A stretch of 40,754 bases of DNA from JAWXTK01 sp044433645 (GTDB taxonomy: Bacteria; Bacteroidota; Bacteroidia; Bacteroidales; Rikenellaceae): assembly GCA_044433645.1 (NCBI GenBank), contig JAWXTK010000021.1:1-40754 (forward strand), given 5' to 3'. Shown in pieces: positions 17,873 through 26,900 of this stretch. The notes under the pieces were generated by a model. It had not been told where the DNA came from. It was given only the letters and a program-made list of their open reading frames with translations, and made no database searches. Both the position numbers and the translations under genes were made by a program. How positions within the stretch are numbered: the stretch's first letter is position 1; every line of letters starts with the position of its first letter.

Positions 17873-18639
17873 AAGTTATAAAAATCGGGGGCAATATAGT
17901 TGACAACCCCACAAAATTAGAGAAATTTCTCTCTGACTTCGCGGCACTTGAGGGTCAAAAAATTTTGATTCACGGGGGCGGCAAAGTCGCTACATCAATA
18001 AGCACAGCCCTAGGGATAGAGACCCAAATGATTTCAGGGCGCAGGGTCACAGATAAACAAACTCTGGGCGTTGTTACCATGGTCTACGCAGGTGGCATTA
18101 ACAAGAGCATAGTGGGTGCGTTGCGCTCTCTAGGATGCGATGCTTTCGGAATGTGTGGCGTTGACGGAGGCGTAATTTTGTCTAATAAACGCAGCCCCGA
18201 GCCTATAGACTACGGCTTTGTAGGCGACCCAATAGCTGTCAACGATAAACTACTTAACACTCTAATTAACAGTGGCTTACAATTAGTAATAGCACCTATC
18301 ACAGCCAACGAAAAAGGCGAATTATTAAACACAAATGCCGACACCGTAGCCCAAAGCATAGCAACAGGCATGGCACTATCGGGTGCAGAAGTTGAGCTAA
18401 TTTACTGCTTCGAGAAAAAGGGTGTTTTGAGCGATGTTAACGACGATAACTCAGTGATCGAGACCATTACGCCAACGAATTTCGAGAGCTTAAAAGCCGA
18501 CGGAATAGTAGCCGACGGAATGTTACCAAAACTAGAAAATGCATTCAAGGCCTTAGAAAAAGGTGTTAAAAAAGTAGTAATTTGCTCAGCCGAATCAATT
18601 TCAGAGCAAGGCTACGCAGGCACAAGCATAACAAAATAG
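17866..18639 (+). CDS. argB: N-acylglutamate kinase
   Basis: Phosphorylates N-acyl-glutamate, the second step of arginine synthesis. The 257 residues start directly with the first strand of the amino-acid-kinase fold (VIKIGGN), then ILIHGGGKVA, the glutamate-site segment GRRVTDK, and NTNADTVAQSIA near residue 165. There is no N-terminal helix extension of the kind found in arginine-inhibited hexameric kinases, so it is probably of the dimeric, arginine-insensitive type (inference). Last gene of the arginine run; argF, argH and a deacylase are not in the window. Confidence 0.94.
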   Translation: MLKVIKIGGNIVDNPTKLEKFLSDFAALEGQKILIHGGGKVATSISTALGIETQMISGRRVTDKQTLGVVTMVYAGGINKSIVGALRSLGCDAFGMCGVDGGVILSNKRSPEPIDYGFVGDPIAVNDKLLNTLINSGLQLVIAPITANEKGELLNTNADTVAQSIATGMALSGAEVELIYCFEKKGVLSDVNDDNSVIETITPTNFESLKADGIVADGMLPKLENAFKALEKGVKKVVICSAESISEQGYAGTSITK

Positions 18640-18701
18640 GCAAATATAAGATATTGATAATCAAAGGTTTAAAGAATAATTAAATTTTTTGCTCTCATTT
18701 T

Positions 18702-18732
18702 TTTGAGTTAATCAATATTTTGCGTATATTTG
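18702..18732 (+). promoter_or_regulatory. promoter of tRNA-Leu
   Basis: TTTG at 18702-18705, 19 nt, TATATTTG at 18725-18732. Exact match to the Bacteroidota promoter pattern, 22 nt before the tRNA. Confidence 0.75.
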
Positions 18733-18754
18733 CACTCGTCTAAAAAACCTAGGC

Positions 18755-18840
18755 GCTCGGATGGTGGAATAGGTAGACACGCAGGACTTAAAATCCTGTG
18801 GGCAGTGATGTCCGTACGGGTTCGATTCCCGTTCCGAGTA
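18755..18840 (+). tRNA. tRNA-Leu (anticodon TAA)
   Basis: An 86-nt class II tRNA. The acceptor stem pairs 18755-18761 with 18833-18839 (first pair G-T), discriminator A at 18840. The anticodon stem-loop is CAGGA-CTTAAAA-TCCTG, giving anticodon TAA, which reads UUA and UUG leucine codons. A long variable arm follows, and the T-arm is CGGG-TTCGATT-CCCG. CCA is not encoded. It has its own promoter and terminator. Confidence 0.97.
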
Positions 18841-18842
18841 CG

Positions 18843-18876
18843 AAAGTGGCTTACAATTTATGTAGGCCACTTTTTT
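18843..18876 (+). terminator. terminator of tRNA-Leu
   Basis: A 13-bp stem (18843-18855 with 18861-18873, one G-T pair), 5-nt loop, T-run to 18876. Confidence 0.88.
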
Positions 18877-18897
18877 GTTTTTTACAGGCTACTCCCA

Positions 18898-19764
18898 CTA
18901 AGGAATAATAATAGTGTAATAACTAGAGGCTTTACCGCTGAAGATGCCTAGGCCACCGTCTACGTTGCTGCGTGCGTTGGTAGTTACTGGGTAAATAGGG
19001 TTGGCTATGTTGATTGAGAGCTCTTGCAGATCAAGGTAATAATCATAGCTATCTTTATCTATGTTAGATACTTGAAGCTCTACTTTTTCGCCCGAACGAT
19101 AGAAAATATCGTATGTATCGCCGTCCATTAATATTGATGTTGCGCGAAAAACAGGCACTGTATTATCCAGAGTATTTAGCCTTGTGTCGCTCCACACACC
19201 AAACATTGTGGGCTGATAAATCTCACTTTCGCCACTTACCCTAGATGAAATCAAGTAATAATTTTGCTCATCTAGTGGCTCGTCTATCTTTACTTTTATT
19301 AGATAGCCTGAATCTGTTTCGCTCACCTTCTCACACCAAACTGAGTCTAGTGCTACGGGCGAGAGCATAGTTGTGGTTGCGCTAACTTTTATGCCCTGAT
19401 ATTCCACCTCTAGGGTGTATTGTTTGCCTTGCTCACCCTTCATTTTTAGGGTTTGGTAGTAGAAATTTGATAGATATTTATCGTTACTTGTCCCCACTAA
19501 AGACTCGCTCTCGTCTTCGCAATACAGTGTCACTTTAGCCCATGAAATAGGTATTAAAGACAACACATAATCGCTCAGCTCACTATCAGGGGGCACTAAT
19601 TGTGTGACTACAATCTCAGGATATTCATCTATATAAATCGACCCGTCTAGAACTAATGTTGCCTCAAAATCCAAGTACTCGGGTTCTAAATCGCCACACG
19701 CTCCTAGACTCAACAGCAAGGCTGCGAGCCAACAAACATTAAATATTTTTAGCATCTCTCTCAT
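18898..19764 (-). CDS. DUF4249-type outer-membrane lipoprotein
   Basis: A 288-residue exported lipoprotein: signal peptide with lipobox Leu-Gly-Ala-Cys (Cys23), then an acidic start (Gly-Asp-Leu-Glu-Pro-Glu). The mature part resembles DUF4249 proteins of Bacteroidota, with a first strand LVLDGSIY near residue 38, a mid-protein YTLEVEYQGIKVSATTTM strand, then SVWCEK and the 'NYYLISSRVSGE' strand. DUF4249 proteins are usually encoded next to a TonB-dependent receptor, as here: the receptor gene ends 6 nt upstream on the same strand. It probably forms a receptor-lid or substrate-capture pair with it at the outer membrane. The ligand is unknown. A start at Met4 is equally possible. Confidence 0.8.
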   Translation of the reverse strand: MREMLKIFNVCWLAALLLSLGACGDLEPEYLDFEATLVLDGSIYIDEYPEIVVTQLVPPDSELSDYVLSLIPISWAKVTLYCEDESESLVGTSNDKYLSNFYYQTLKMKGEQGKQYTLEVEYQGIKVSATTTMLSPVALDSVWCEKVSETDSGYLIKVKIDEPLDEQNYYLISSRVSGESEIYQPTMFGVWSDTRLNTLDNTVPVFRATSILMDGDTYDIFYRSGEKVELQVSNIDKDSYDYYLDLQELSINIANPIYPVTTNARSNVDGGLGIFSGKASSYYTIIIP

Positions 19765-19770
19765 AGGGTA

Positions 19771-21822
19771 TTAAAATTTAAAGGTTAGCCCTAGCGAGGG
19801 AATTATAGTAAATAGCGATGCCGTGGCCACCTTGATTTGGTAGTCTCCACTTGTGTTTTCAACCACTTTAATGGTGTACATCAGAGGGTTAGGCCTTGAA
19901 TAAACATTATATACAGCCAAATTCAGCACCGAGCTTTTCATCCATTTGATTCTCAGATCATAACTTAGCGTTAAGTCCAACCTATGATAATCAGGCATAC
20001 GAGCCTCGTTGTAATCAGAATAAAAATTCACCACTTTATCCGACGACAAATAAAGTCCCTGAGACAGAGTCATAGGCTCGCCCGAGGCGTAAACAAAGGC
20101 ACTAGAGACCGACCAGCGCGAGTGAAAAGGATAAAATGCCACCACCGACAAATCATGTCTTCTATCGTTACTTGCATAAAACATTGCCCCGTCATTAATT
20201 TCATCACTCTGCCTAACTGCCCACGAGAGGGTATAAGACACCCAAGCTTTGAGCTTAGAACCGTCGTACTTAATCATAAATTCTGAGCCCACATTATAGC
20301 CGTCGCTGAGTTCATAGCGCGAATAAATTGAGTTGTCCTCGGCTATTAGGCTTATCATTTTTGAGGTGTTTTCGTATTGATTCTTAAGATAACGGCCATA
20401 GCCAAGAGCCGAAAACTCCCATTTTTTATTCAATGTTTTGTAGTTTAACCCAAGCGTTAAATTATCAGAGCGCTGGGCTGGTGAATCCCCCGAAGTGTCA
20501 ACATAGTAATTTACTGGCAGACCTGTTCCCGAAACTTGCACTTGGTTAACATACTGATATTGACGAGTATAAGAGCTAGACAAAACAAAATTATCCATGA
20601 TTTTATACTCCACCCCAAGCCTAGGCTCTAAGCCCGAACACTCACCCACAACCCCTGAATACCTCAGGCCAAAATCAAGAGTTAATCCTCGTGTAGGCAC
20701 ATAATTTAGCGAGGAATACACACCCCACTCTACATCTATTTCAGGCTTATCATCCTCATTATCAGTCGTTGCAGTAACACTGCCAAGCAGTCCTCCAAGC
20801 TCTACACTTTGAAGATCAAACGCCCTAACAGCCAAAGAATTTCCGTACTTAAGCCTTAGTTTATCATTAATTCTAAAGCTATGATTTATATTATAACCAA
20901 CGTCGTTAATTGCCGAACTCATCATAAGTTCCACGACCGAGAGTCCAAAATTAATCTCATCCTCATAGCGAGTATTATACACCGACAAATAAAGCTCAGA
21001 ATCTGATGAAAAACTATGAACCCACTCAGTGGAAATCACAGCATTCATCCAACTATCGTCGCCCTGAACAGAATAGGCAGCATAATCAATATCTACCTTA
21101 TCACTTGAGTAAAAGGCATTTACGCTCAACTTATCTTTATCCCCAAAATTCTGATTCCACGTAATATTGGCATCATACATATTATATTTGAGCGAGAGAT
21201 CCTCGTTTTTAAACAGCGACAAAATAGGGTTGGCATAACTCATGCGCGCCGATGCCACCACATTGCCACTATCTTTAATTGGTGTGTTCACCGACACAGC
21301 CGATGCAATTATAGACACCTCGCCACTCACCTCAGTTTGCTGAGCGATAAAATCTTTGGTCTCTAATTCCACCACCGAGGCCAAACGGCTGCCCCACTCA
21401 GGCGAGATATAACCCTTATCAACCGACATACTCTTTAAGTGATTGCTATTAATTGCAGGCAAAAAGCCCAGCAAGTGCACGGGCGAATAAATGGGCGCGC
21501 CGTGAATAGTGAAAAGATTGTGTGAAGGCTCGCAACCTTGAATATATAAGCCGTCAACTATATCCCCAGTAGTTTGCACCCCAGGCATAAGTTGCAGGGT
21601 GCGAATTGCATCTTGACCACCTAGGAATTGAGGTGTGCGCGATAAGTAATTTAGGTTTATTTTGTAATCTTGGGTTGCATTCCCCGAACTTACCGAGGGC
21701 GTTACAGACACATCCACCCTATCAATATGATGTAGTTTCACAGTGTCCTCATTAGCTAGAGAGCATAAAGGAAACGCCAGCAAAAGCACTAGTGAAATTA
21801 ATATTGATTTTATTGTTTGCAT
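19771..21822 (-). CDS. TonB-dependent outer-membrane receptor
   Basis: A 683-residue receptor: signal peptide (SILISLVLLLAFPLCSLA), an N-terminal plug domain with LGGQDAIRTLQLMPGVQ, GLYIQGCEPSHNLFTIHGAPIY and LKSMSVDKGYISPEWG, then a 22-strand type beta barrel ending in the aromatic TFKF. It is short for the class because it lacks the N-terminal carboxypeptidase-like domain many Bacteroidota receptors carry. I chose ATG at 21822; starting at 21867 would put the coding region across the terminator hairpin at 21842-21880 and add a poor N-terminus. It is paired with the DUF4249 lipoprotein downstream. Ligand unknown: no riboswitch, Fur-like site or sugar-utilisation gene is adjacent. Confidence 0.88.
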   Translation of the reverse strand: MQTIKSILISLVLLLAFPLCSLANEDTVKLHHIDRVDVSVTPSVSSGNATQDYKINLNYLSRTPQFLGGQDAIRTLQLMPGVQTTGDIVDGLYIQGCEPSHNLFTIHGAPIYSPVHLLGFLPAINSNHLKSMSVDKGYISPEWGSRLASVVELETKDFIAQQTEVSGEVSIIASAVSVNTPIKDSGNVVASARMSYANPILSLFKNEDLSLKYNMYDANITWNQNFGDKDKLSVNAFYSSDKVDIDYAAYSVQGDDSWMNAVISTEWVHSFSSDSELYLSVYNTRYEDEINFGLSVVELMMSSAINDVGYNINHSFRINDKLRLKYGNSLAVRAFDLQSVELGGLLGSVTATTDNEDDKPEIDVEWGVYSSLNYVPTRGLTLDFGLRYSGVVGECSGLEPRLGVEYKIMDNFVLSSSYTRQYQYVNQVQVSGTGLPVNYYVDTSGDSPAQRSDNLTLGLNYKTLNKKWEFSALGYGRYLKNQYENTSKMISLIAEDNSIYSRYELSDGYNVGSEFMIKYDGSKLKAWVSYTLSWAVRQSDEINDGAMFYASNDRRHDLSVVAFYPFHSRWSVSSAFVYASGEPMTLSQGLYLSSDKVVNFYSDYNEARMPDYHRLDLTLSYDLRIKWMKSSVLNLAVYNVYSRPNPLMYTIKVVENTSGDYQIKVATASLFTIIPSLGLTFKF

Positions 21823-21841
21823 CACCCTATTGTTTACAAAA

Positions 21842-21880
21842 AAACCAAAAAAAGGCAAATTAATCACCTTTTTTTGGTTT
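21842..21880 (-). terminator. terminator between the unknown lipoprotein gene and the TonB receptor
   Basis: A perfect 14-bp stem (21842-21855 with 21867-21880) and 11-nt loop, A-rich on one arm and T-rich on the other. It follows the lipoprotein stop at 21903 and lies only 20 nt before the receptor start at 21822. I see no separate promoter after it on the minus strand, so receptor expression may depend on read-through. Confidence 0.8.
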
Positions 21881-21902
21881 AAGATATAACTTACAGGTTA
21901 AA

Positions 21903-23183
21903 TTAATCCTGCATCATGCTACCATAAATATTTATAAAAGGTGTAAGAGCCTCTATTACTTCTGTAAATGCAGTTTGTACAAAGAATTCCTCAAACATAT
22001 AGCTTGAAGCATCAGCATCAAACTTCATTACAACATAACTATCAGCATCTGCTTCTTTATAATCGTAATCATAATTTTTATGGCCAAAATAAAGGTATCC
22101 AACTTTTTGAGTAGAGTTATCAAAATTCCAACTCAAAGACAAATAGTTGTTATAGATAGTATCTTGTTGATCATAATAAGCCTCTAATCTATAAGTATCA
22201 TTGATATCACCATTACAAACAAATGGCTGATGGTAAGTTGTATTAGTCTTATCTTCAAGAGCTTCTAAATCTTCGATCAATCCACTAAGATTAGCAACAC
22301 CACCACTGATATACAAAGACTTCATAAGTCTCATGTCAACTGCAATCTGCCCAGCTGCAACAGAAAGAGAGTCGTGTTGTTCAGTATCTAAAGCGATATC
22401 AAAGTCAAAATCACCAACTGAAGCTGCAACATACATTAGCTCAGTAGAACCCATAGAAACTTTAGCAGTAGCACTACCAGAACCATTTTCAAGGCTTTCG
22501 CTCATGGTGATAGTCAAGTCGTTAAGAGTTAGATTAAGGTTAGTTTTAGCTAGTTTATTGCCAAAATCAAAGGCTGTGATATTAAGTTCAAAACCGAAGT
22601 CAATAGCATCTTCGCCAGTGAAAGTCACTTTAACTTTGCTAGGTAATTTTTGATAGTTACCAGTTGAGCTAGACACATAAACGCTACCTGTTGTTACAAT
22701 ATTCAGAACATAGTCGTCTATAATAAATTTAGCACCCGAAGTATTACTAGAAACGCTCCACATTCCAGTTACATTACTAAGAGTGTAAGTACCATAAAAT
22801 TCTGTAAAGTCTAGGATAGGTAGGCTATCTTGCTCCAAGGTAAGGTAATCAGCAAATCCCATTAGCTCTTTTTGCGAAAGTAGAGCTACAAACTCATAAA
22901 TAGGAGTTAGCAAACTCTCAGGGATAGTTTCAATAGTCATAGCTTTGCCAATTACGTTCATCAATCCGTCAGCCGTAGCTTGGAGTTTAGTAGTATCAAT
23001 AGATGAAAGCAAAGTCACACCTATTTCATTAAGTTTTGCTTGCTGCTCAGTGGGAGTAAGCATAGCACCAGCTGTACCTGTTCCAAAGCTGTAGTCTTCA
23101 TTACTAGCCTCGTCCTTAGCACAACTAAAAGCCACCACACACGCTAGTGCAATAACTAAAGATTTTAATTTAAGATTTTTCAT
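21903..23183 (-). CDS. lipoprotein of unknown function
   Basis: A 426-residue protein that I do not recognise. It has a signal peptide with lipobox Ala-Phe-Ser-Cys (Cys21) and an acidic start to the mature part, pointing to the outer membrane. A helical segment (about 40-120) is followed by long stretches of alternating polar and hydrophobic residues typical of beta sheet (VKVTFTGEDAIDFGFELNI, LNLTLNDLTITMS), which could form a lipid- or ligand-binding beta structure. It has its own strong promoter and a terminator after it. It is upstream of, and co-oriented with, the TonB receptor and DUF4249 genes, so it may serve the same uptake system, but this is only from position. Confidence 0.8.
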   Translation of the reverse strand: MKNLKLKSLVIALACVVAFSCAKDEASNEDYSFGTGTAGAMLTPTEQQAKLNEIGVTLLSSIDTTKLQATADGLMNVIGKAMTIETIPESLLTPIYEFVALLSQKELMGFADYLTLEQDSLPILDFTEFYGTYTLSNVTGMWSVSSNTSGAKFIIDDYVLNIVTTGSVYVSSSTGNYQKLPSKVKVTFTGEDAIDFGFELNITAFDFGNKLAKTNLNLTLNDLTITMSESLENGSGSATAKVSMGSTELMYVAASVGDFDFDIALDTEQHDSLSVAAGQIAVDMRLMKSLYISGGVANLSGLIEDLEALEDKTNTTYHQPFVCNGDINDTYRLEAYYDQQDTIYNNYLSLSWNFDNSTQKVGYLYFGHKNYDYDYKEADADSYVVMKFDADASSYMFEEFFVQTAFTEVIEALTPFINIYGSMMQD

Positions 23184-23214
23184 AATTTAAAAATTTTGGT
23201 TTTATATTTTGATG

Positions 23215-23246
23215 CAAAAGTACTTATTTTTAGGCATATAAGCAAA
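23215..23246 (-). promoter_or_regulatory. promoter of the unknown lipoprotein gene
   Basis: On the minus strand: TTTG (complement of 23243-23246), 20 nt, TACTTTTG (complement of 23215-23222). Exact match to the Bacteroidota pattern, 31 nt before the start codon. Confidence 0.72.
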
Positions 23247-23414
23247 TAAAAATATAACTTTTTGAACTCTACCTTACTGAAAAACTTAAAAATAAGTACA
23301 ATTACGTAGTTGGGGGATATAAGTTTTGGTAGAAAAAAACCAAGGTTTCATAGAAACTAGTGTTACAATTTGATTACAAAGTTGCTACTTTGCACTGTAA
23401 AAATTAGTTTAACC

Positions 23415-24161
23415 ATGCCTCTAGATGAACTTATAAATAAATTTGAGCCCATTTCATTAGAGCAAATGGACCAGGTAAAGCTCATGAATCGCACCGATAG
23501 AAAATTTTGGTGCAAGGCATCACTTCTACCCACTTTATTAGAGAGTGTGTGCAACGATTATTACTTATTGGAGATTAATGGCAAGAGAAATCTACCCTAC
23601 TCCACAACTTATTTTGACACCACTGAAGATGAAATGTATAACAATCATCACCGTGGCAAAAAAAACAGATACAAAATTCGCCGACGCAATTACGTATCAA
23701 CACAAAGCAGCTTTTTGGAGATAAAATTCAAGTCCAACAAAGGCCGTACAATTAAGCAAAGAATAGACTCTGATTATCAGAGCAATGAATTTAATACCGA
23801 GGATAAAATTTTTATCAAAAACAATACTCCTTACTCTTGCGACCAGCTTCATTTTGTCTTGATGAATGGGTTTCTTCGTATGATGCTGGTTAGCAAGAGT
23901 TTTAATGAACGCTGCACCATAGACACAAATCTTAGATTTGAATCATCATCATCAAGTGCATCTCTAGAAGACCTTGCTATCATAGAAATCAAAAGCGAGG
24001 GACATGGTTTTAGCCAACTTATCAGCGCGCTGAGCAACAAAAGATTAAAACCTTCGGGCTTTAGCAAATATTGCATAGGTCGCAGCATGATAGATAACAC
24101 ACTGAAAATCAATAGATTCAAAAACAAACATAGACAAATAAATAAAAGTTGTGGATTATGA
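23415..24161 (+). CDS. VTC-domain protein (polyphosphate polymerase-like)
   Basis: A 248-residue protein with the VTC/triphosphate-tunnel fold, the catalytic domain that in yeast Vtc4 makes polyphosphate from ATP. Tunnel-type charged motifs are in order: NRTDRKFWCK (25-34), STTYFDTTEDEMY, RYKIRRRNY (basic pair on one strand), FLEIKFKSNKGRTIKQR, TNLRF and the late IIEIKSEG. No membrane segment or SPX domain is visible, so it is probably cytoplasmic, acting beside the DUF4956 membrane protein whose start overlaps its stop (ATGA). ATG at 23415 was chosen because earlier in-frame starts add a poor leader. First gene of an eight-gene run. I found no convincing promoter upstream (the closest, TACTTTG at 23386, is one base short). 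Whether it makes polyphosphate is inference from the fold. Confidence 0.85.
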   Translation: MPLDELINKFEPISLEQMDQVKLMNRTDRKFWCKASLLPTLLESVCNDYYLLEINGKRNLPYSTTYFDTTEDEMYNNHHRGKKNRYKIRRRNYVSTQSSFLEIKFKSNKGRTIKQRIDSDYQSNEFNTEDKIFIKNNTPYSCDQLHFVLMNGFLRMMLVSKSFNERCTIDTNLRFESSSSSASLEDLAIIEIKSEGHGFSQLISALSNKRLKPSGFSKYCIGRSMIDNTLKINRFKNKHRQINKSCGL

Positions 24162-24811
24162 CAATGGAAGCATTAGAGAGTTTAAAATTTCTAGACCTAA
24201 AACTAATAGATTTTGAAGATTTAGCAAGGCTCATATTTAGATTTGCTCTAAACATGAGTTTTTTATTGCTTATCGTACGCGTAATTTATTTAAAACATAG
24301 TACTCGGTGTAATTACACTTTCAGTTTTTTGGCCGTTGGGGGCATCGTGTTTTTAATGTGTTTCTTGCTTAACAGTGTTAAGCTTGAGATGGGCTTTGCT
24401 TTGGGTTTGTTTGCCATTTTTGGCATTATTCGTTATCGAACCGACACCATTCCCTTTAAGCAAATGACCTATTTATTCGTTGTGATTGGTGTATCTGTAA
24501 TGAACGCCCTGGCCAACAAGAAAGTCAGCTACACCGAGTTACTTTTTACTAACATAGCCATTGCCTTAGGCCTTTGGTTATTAGAGATTTTCTTAGACCA
24601 CAGACGCGAGAGCAATATGCGTATCACCTACGAAAATATCTCAAATATTCACGCAGACAAATACGAGGTCTTACTAGCTGATTTAAAAACTCGCACAGGC
24701 TTCAACATCAAACATTTTGAGATAGAAAAGATTGATTACCTGCAAGATACAGCTACTATAAATATTTTCTTCACAAAGGAACAAAACAGCTTTACTAAAG
24801 AGGACAACTAA
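24158..24811 (+). CDS. DUF4956 integral membrane protein
   Basis: A 217-residue protein with about four or five membrane segments (roughly 24-43, 54-73, 76-92, 102-118, 126-146) and a soluble C-terminal domain of about 65 residues (ITYENISNIHADKYEVLL onward). The GFALGLFAIFGIIRYRTDTIPFKQMTYLFVVIG segment is characteristic of DUF4956. The family has no assigned biochemistry; I recall it being found beside VTC-domain and CotH genes. It could be the membrane partner or channel for the VTC protein, as Vtc4 is held by membrane helices in yeast (inference). Start ATG overlaps the VTC stop by 4 nt; an ATG two codons later is possible. Confidence 0.8.
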   Translation: MTMEALESLKFLDLKLIDFEDLARLIFRFALNMSFLLLIVRVIYLKHSTRCNYTFSFLAVGGIVFLMCFLLNSVKLEMGFALGLFAIFGIIRYRTDTIPFKQMTYLFVVIGVSVMNALANKKVSYTELLFTNIAIALGLWLLEIFLDHRRESNMRITYENISNIHADKYEVLLADLKTRTGFNIKHFEIEKIDYLQDTATINIFFTKEQNSFTKEDN

Positions 24812-24815
24812 AAAT

Positions 24816-25499
24816 ATGGGCAAAAATTCATTAATATTAACCCTAATTCTAAGCTTTATTATGTTCTCTGCTAAGGCAAGCGAGGGCACAAGAGACAACG
24901 TTGAAAATCAGTTTAAATACAGATTAGGCGCCGAGATAGAGGCCAAAATAATCAAAGGTTTGAAAGCTTACATAGCTCCTGAATTGCGCTACAACGACGG
25001 TTTTGAAAGGTTTAATTTAGAAGGTGGACTTAGTTACAAGACCTTTAAATGTATTTATTGGGGTGCGTCCTATCGTTTTGATATGTATAGATACGAGGGA
25101 GTGACCAACAATTTCACGGGCAAAACAGAGTATGATTGGGAAACCCTACATCGCTACGCTTTTGACGTAAGCTACAAAGACTCTTTCAAACGCTTTACCC
25201 CCTCACTAAGGATAAGATTCAATAATTACACAGACGAACAAGAGCAAGGCGAGGCCTGCCTACGTTATAGAGCCAAACTGAGCTACAAGATTAAAAAATC
25301 TAGATTTACACCATCCATTTACACTGAGGCATACCATGATTTAAGCCTAAATAAAATCTATAAGATGCGCTATGGCCACGGCTGGGCTATGAAATTTGGC
25401 AAATTTTCTACTCTAAGTGTGGACTACAAATTTGACTTTTTTAGGCTCAAATATACTAATGCTCACATACTTAGCACTGGTTACAAGTTCGCTTTTTAA
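24816..25499 (+). CDS. DUF2490-type outer-membrane beta-barrel protein
   Basis: A 227-residue exported protein with a signal peptide (SLILTLILSFIMFSAKA) and many amphipathic strands rich in Tyr, Phe and Arg: YRLGAEIEAKI, LKAYIAPELRYN, IYWGASYRFDMYRYEG, FTPSLRIRFNN, FTPSIYTEAYHDLS. It ends in Ala-Phe, a typical barrel terminus. It resembles DUF2490, predicted small outer-membrane barrels. It starts 4 nt after the DUF4956 gene and ends 9 nt before the first cotH gene. A barrel could be an exit route or an anchor in the same system; no function is known. Confidence 0.72.
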   Translation: MGKNSLILTLILSFIMFSAKASEGTRDNVENQFKYRLGAEIEAKIIKGLKAYIAPELRYNDGFERFNLEGGLSYKTFKCIYWGASYRFDMYRYEGVTNNFTGKTEYDWETLHRYAFDVSYKDSFKRFTPSLRIRFNNYTDEQEQGEACLRYRAKLSYKIKKSRFTPSIYTEAYHDLSLNKIYKMRYGHGWAMKFGKFSTLSVDYKFDFFRLKYTNAHILSTGYKFAF

Positions 25500-25508
25500 A
25501 CTTACTAG

Positions 25509-26900
25509 ATGATGAAAAAATTATATATAATACTACTTATAACACTGCTCGCAATCTCGTGTCGCGACCATGACTATATAGCAGAGAAAACAGATGCAGA
25601 CAACTACGACAACGATATTGAGCTCTATGATTCAACGCAGGTAGACCTTGCTAATTACCCCGATTGGAGCGAGTTCACCCACGGCAATTCCACAGAGCCA
25701 CAAATGGAGGAAGTTTTCCCCTCAAATGTTGAAGTTAAGAGAATAGATTTAACAATTAGCAGTTATAATTGGTATATGATGTGGTCTGATTTAAGTGCTA
25801 ATTATAGGTATATAAACTCCTCTGGCTCAGATTATACGCCTGTGTGGAAACCCTGTACGGTAAGCTACAATGGCACTGATTGGTATAAAGTAGGAGTAAG
25901 ATTCAAAGGCAATTCTTCGCTAACGGCAATCGCTATGTCTAACAGCAACGAAAAGGCATCCTTAAAACTTGACTTTGATCAATACGAGGATTCCTATCCT
26001 GCGCTCACCAACCAACGTTTCTACGGATTTAAACAACTTAACCTAAATAATAATTACAATGACAACTCGCTTATGCGCGAGAAAGTTTGCTCGGATTTAT
26101 TTAGGAATTTTGGTCTAGCTTCTGCCCACACTTGCTTCTGCGCACTGTATATTAATGGCGATTATTTTGGGGTTTACACCATAGTCGAAGAGGTTGACGA
26201 CACGGTCATTGACACGCAATTTAACGACGGGTCGGGCAACCTTTATAAACCCGACGACGATGCAGGTTCATTTGCCTCGGGCACTTACAACACTAACGAA
26301 TTTTACTTAAAAACCAACACAGCATCAGCTACTTACAGCGACATAAAAGCGCTATATACTGCAATAAATGCTTCAAACAGAAACACCAACCCAACAGCGT
26401 GGCGCAATACATTAGAGAGCGTGTTTGATGTAGACACCTTCTTAAAATGGTTGGCTGCCAACACCACCATACAAAATTGGGATACTTACGGCAATATGGC
26501 TCACAACTATTATTTATATAACAATCCCGACAACGGCCTTCTAACGTGGATACCATGGGATAATAACGAGGCCTTACAAGCATCAAGTGGCGAGAAATCT
26601 CCTCTCGAACTTAGTTTAATTGTCACCACCTCGTGGCCACTTATAAAATATATTATTGAGCAGAGTGAGTATGATGCGCAGTACGAATATTATCTTCAAG
26701 AGTTTATCGACAAGGTATTCGTTAGTGCAACCATGAGCGAAATATACTCAGAATACTACACCTTACTAAAATCCTATGCTTATGCCGAGGAGAAAGGGCG
26801 CACATTTTTAAGCAGTAGTGCAGCCTTTGATGCAGCAGTCACTACTCTAAAAACTCATGCTAGCTCACGCAACACAGCTGTAACTAACTATTTGAAATAA
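25509..26900 (+). CDS. CotH-family protein kinase, lipoprotein form
   Basis: A 463-residue CotH-like protein. B. subtilis CotH is an atypical protein kinase that phosphorylates spore-coat proteins. Here a lipobox (Ala-Ile-Ser-Cys, Cys18) predicts a lipid-anchored envelope protein. Family landmarks: RFKGNSS (131-137), NQRFYGFKQLN (168-178), SLMREK, YFGVYTIVEEVD (219-230), NLYKP (244-248), NWDTYGN (323-329) and PWDNNEA (349-355), whose acidic residues fit metal binding. It shares all of these with the next gene, so the two are paralogues. Its stop overlaps the next start (TAATG). An ATP-using kinase outside the cytoplasm would need an unusual phosphate donor, which makes the VTC neighbour interesting. 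Activity is inferred. Confidence 0.85.
   Translation: MMKKLYIILLITLLAISCRDHDYIAEKTDADNYDNDIELYDSTQVDLANYPDWSEFTHGNSTEPQMEEVFPSNVEVKRIDLTISSYNWYMMWSDLSANYRYINSSGSDYTPVWKPCTVSYNGTDWYKVGVRFKGNSSLTAIAMSNSNEKASLKLDFDQYEDSYPALTNQRFYGFKQLNLNNNYNDNSLMREKVCSDLFRNFGLASAHTCFCALYINGDYFGVYTIVEEVDDTVIDTQFNDGSGNLYKPDDDAGSFASGTYNTNEFYLKTNTASATYSDIKALYTAINASNRNTNPTAWRNTLESVFDVDTFLKWLAANTTIQNWDTYGNMAHNYYLYNNPDNGLLTWIPWDNNEALQASSGEKSPLELSLIVTTSWPLIKYIIEQSEYDAQYEYYLQEFIDKVFVSATMSEIYSEYYTLLKSYAYAEEKGRTFLSSSAAFDAAVTTLKTHASSRNTAVTNYLK

Noticed and set aside
18730..18951. 73-residue open frame on the plus strand over the tRNA
   Set aside because: It reads straight through tRNA-Leu(TAA) and its terminator; the protein has no features of a gene.
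23336..23357. Inverted repeats AAACC-AA-GGTTT and GTTTC-ATA-GAAAC upstream of the VTC operon as a regulator site
   Set aside because: LytTR regulators bind spaced direct repeats rather than palindromes, and arms of five bases are expected by chance in this AT-rich stretch; not strong enough to call.
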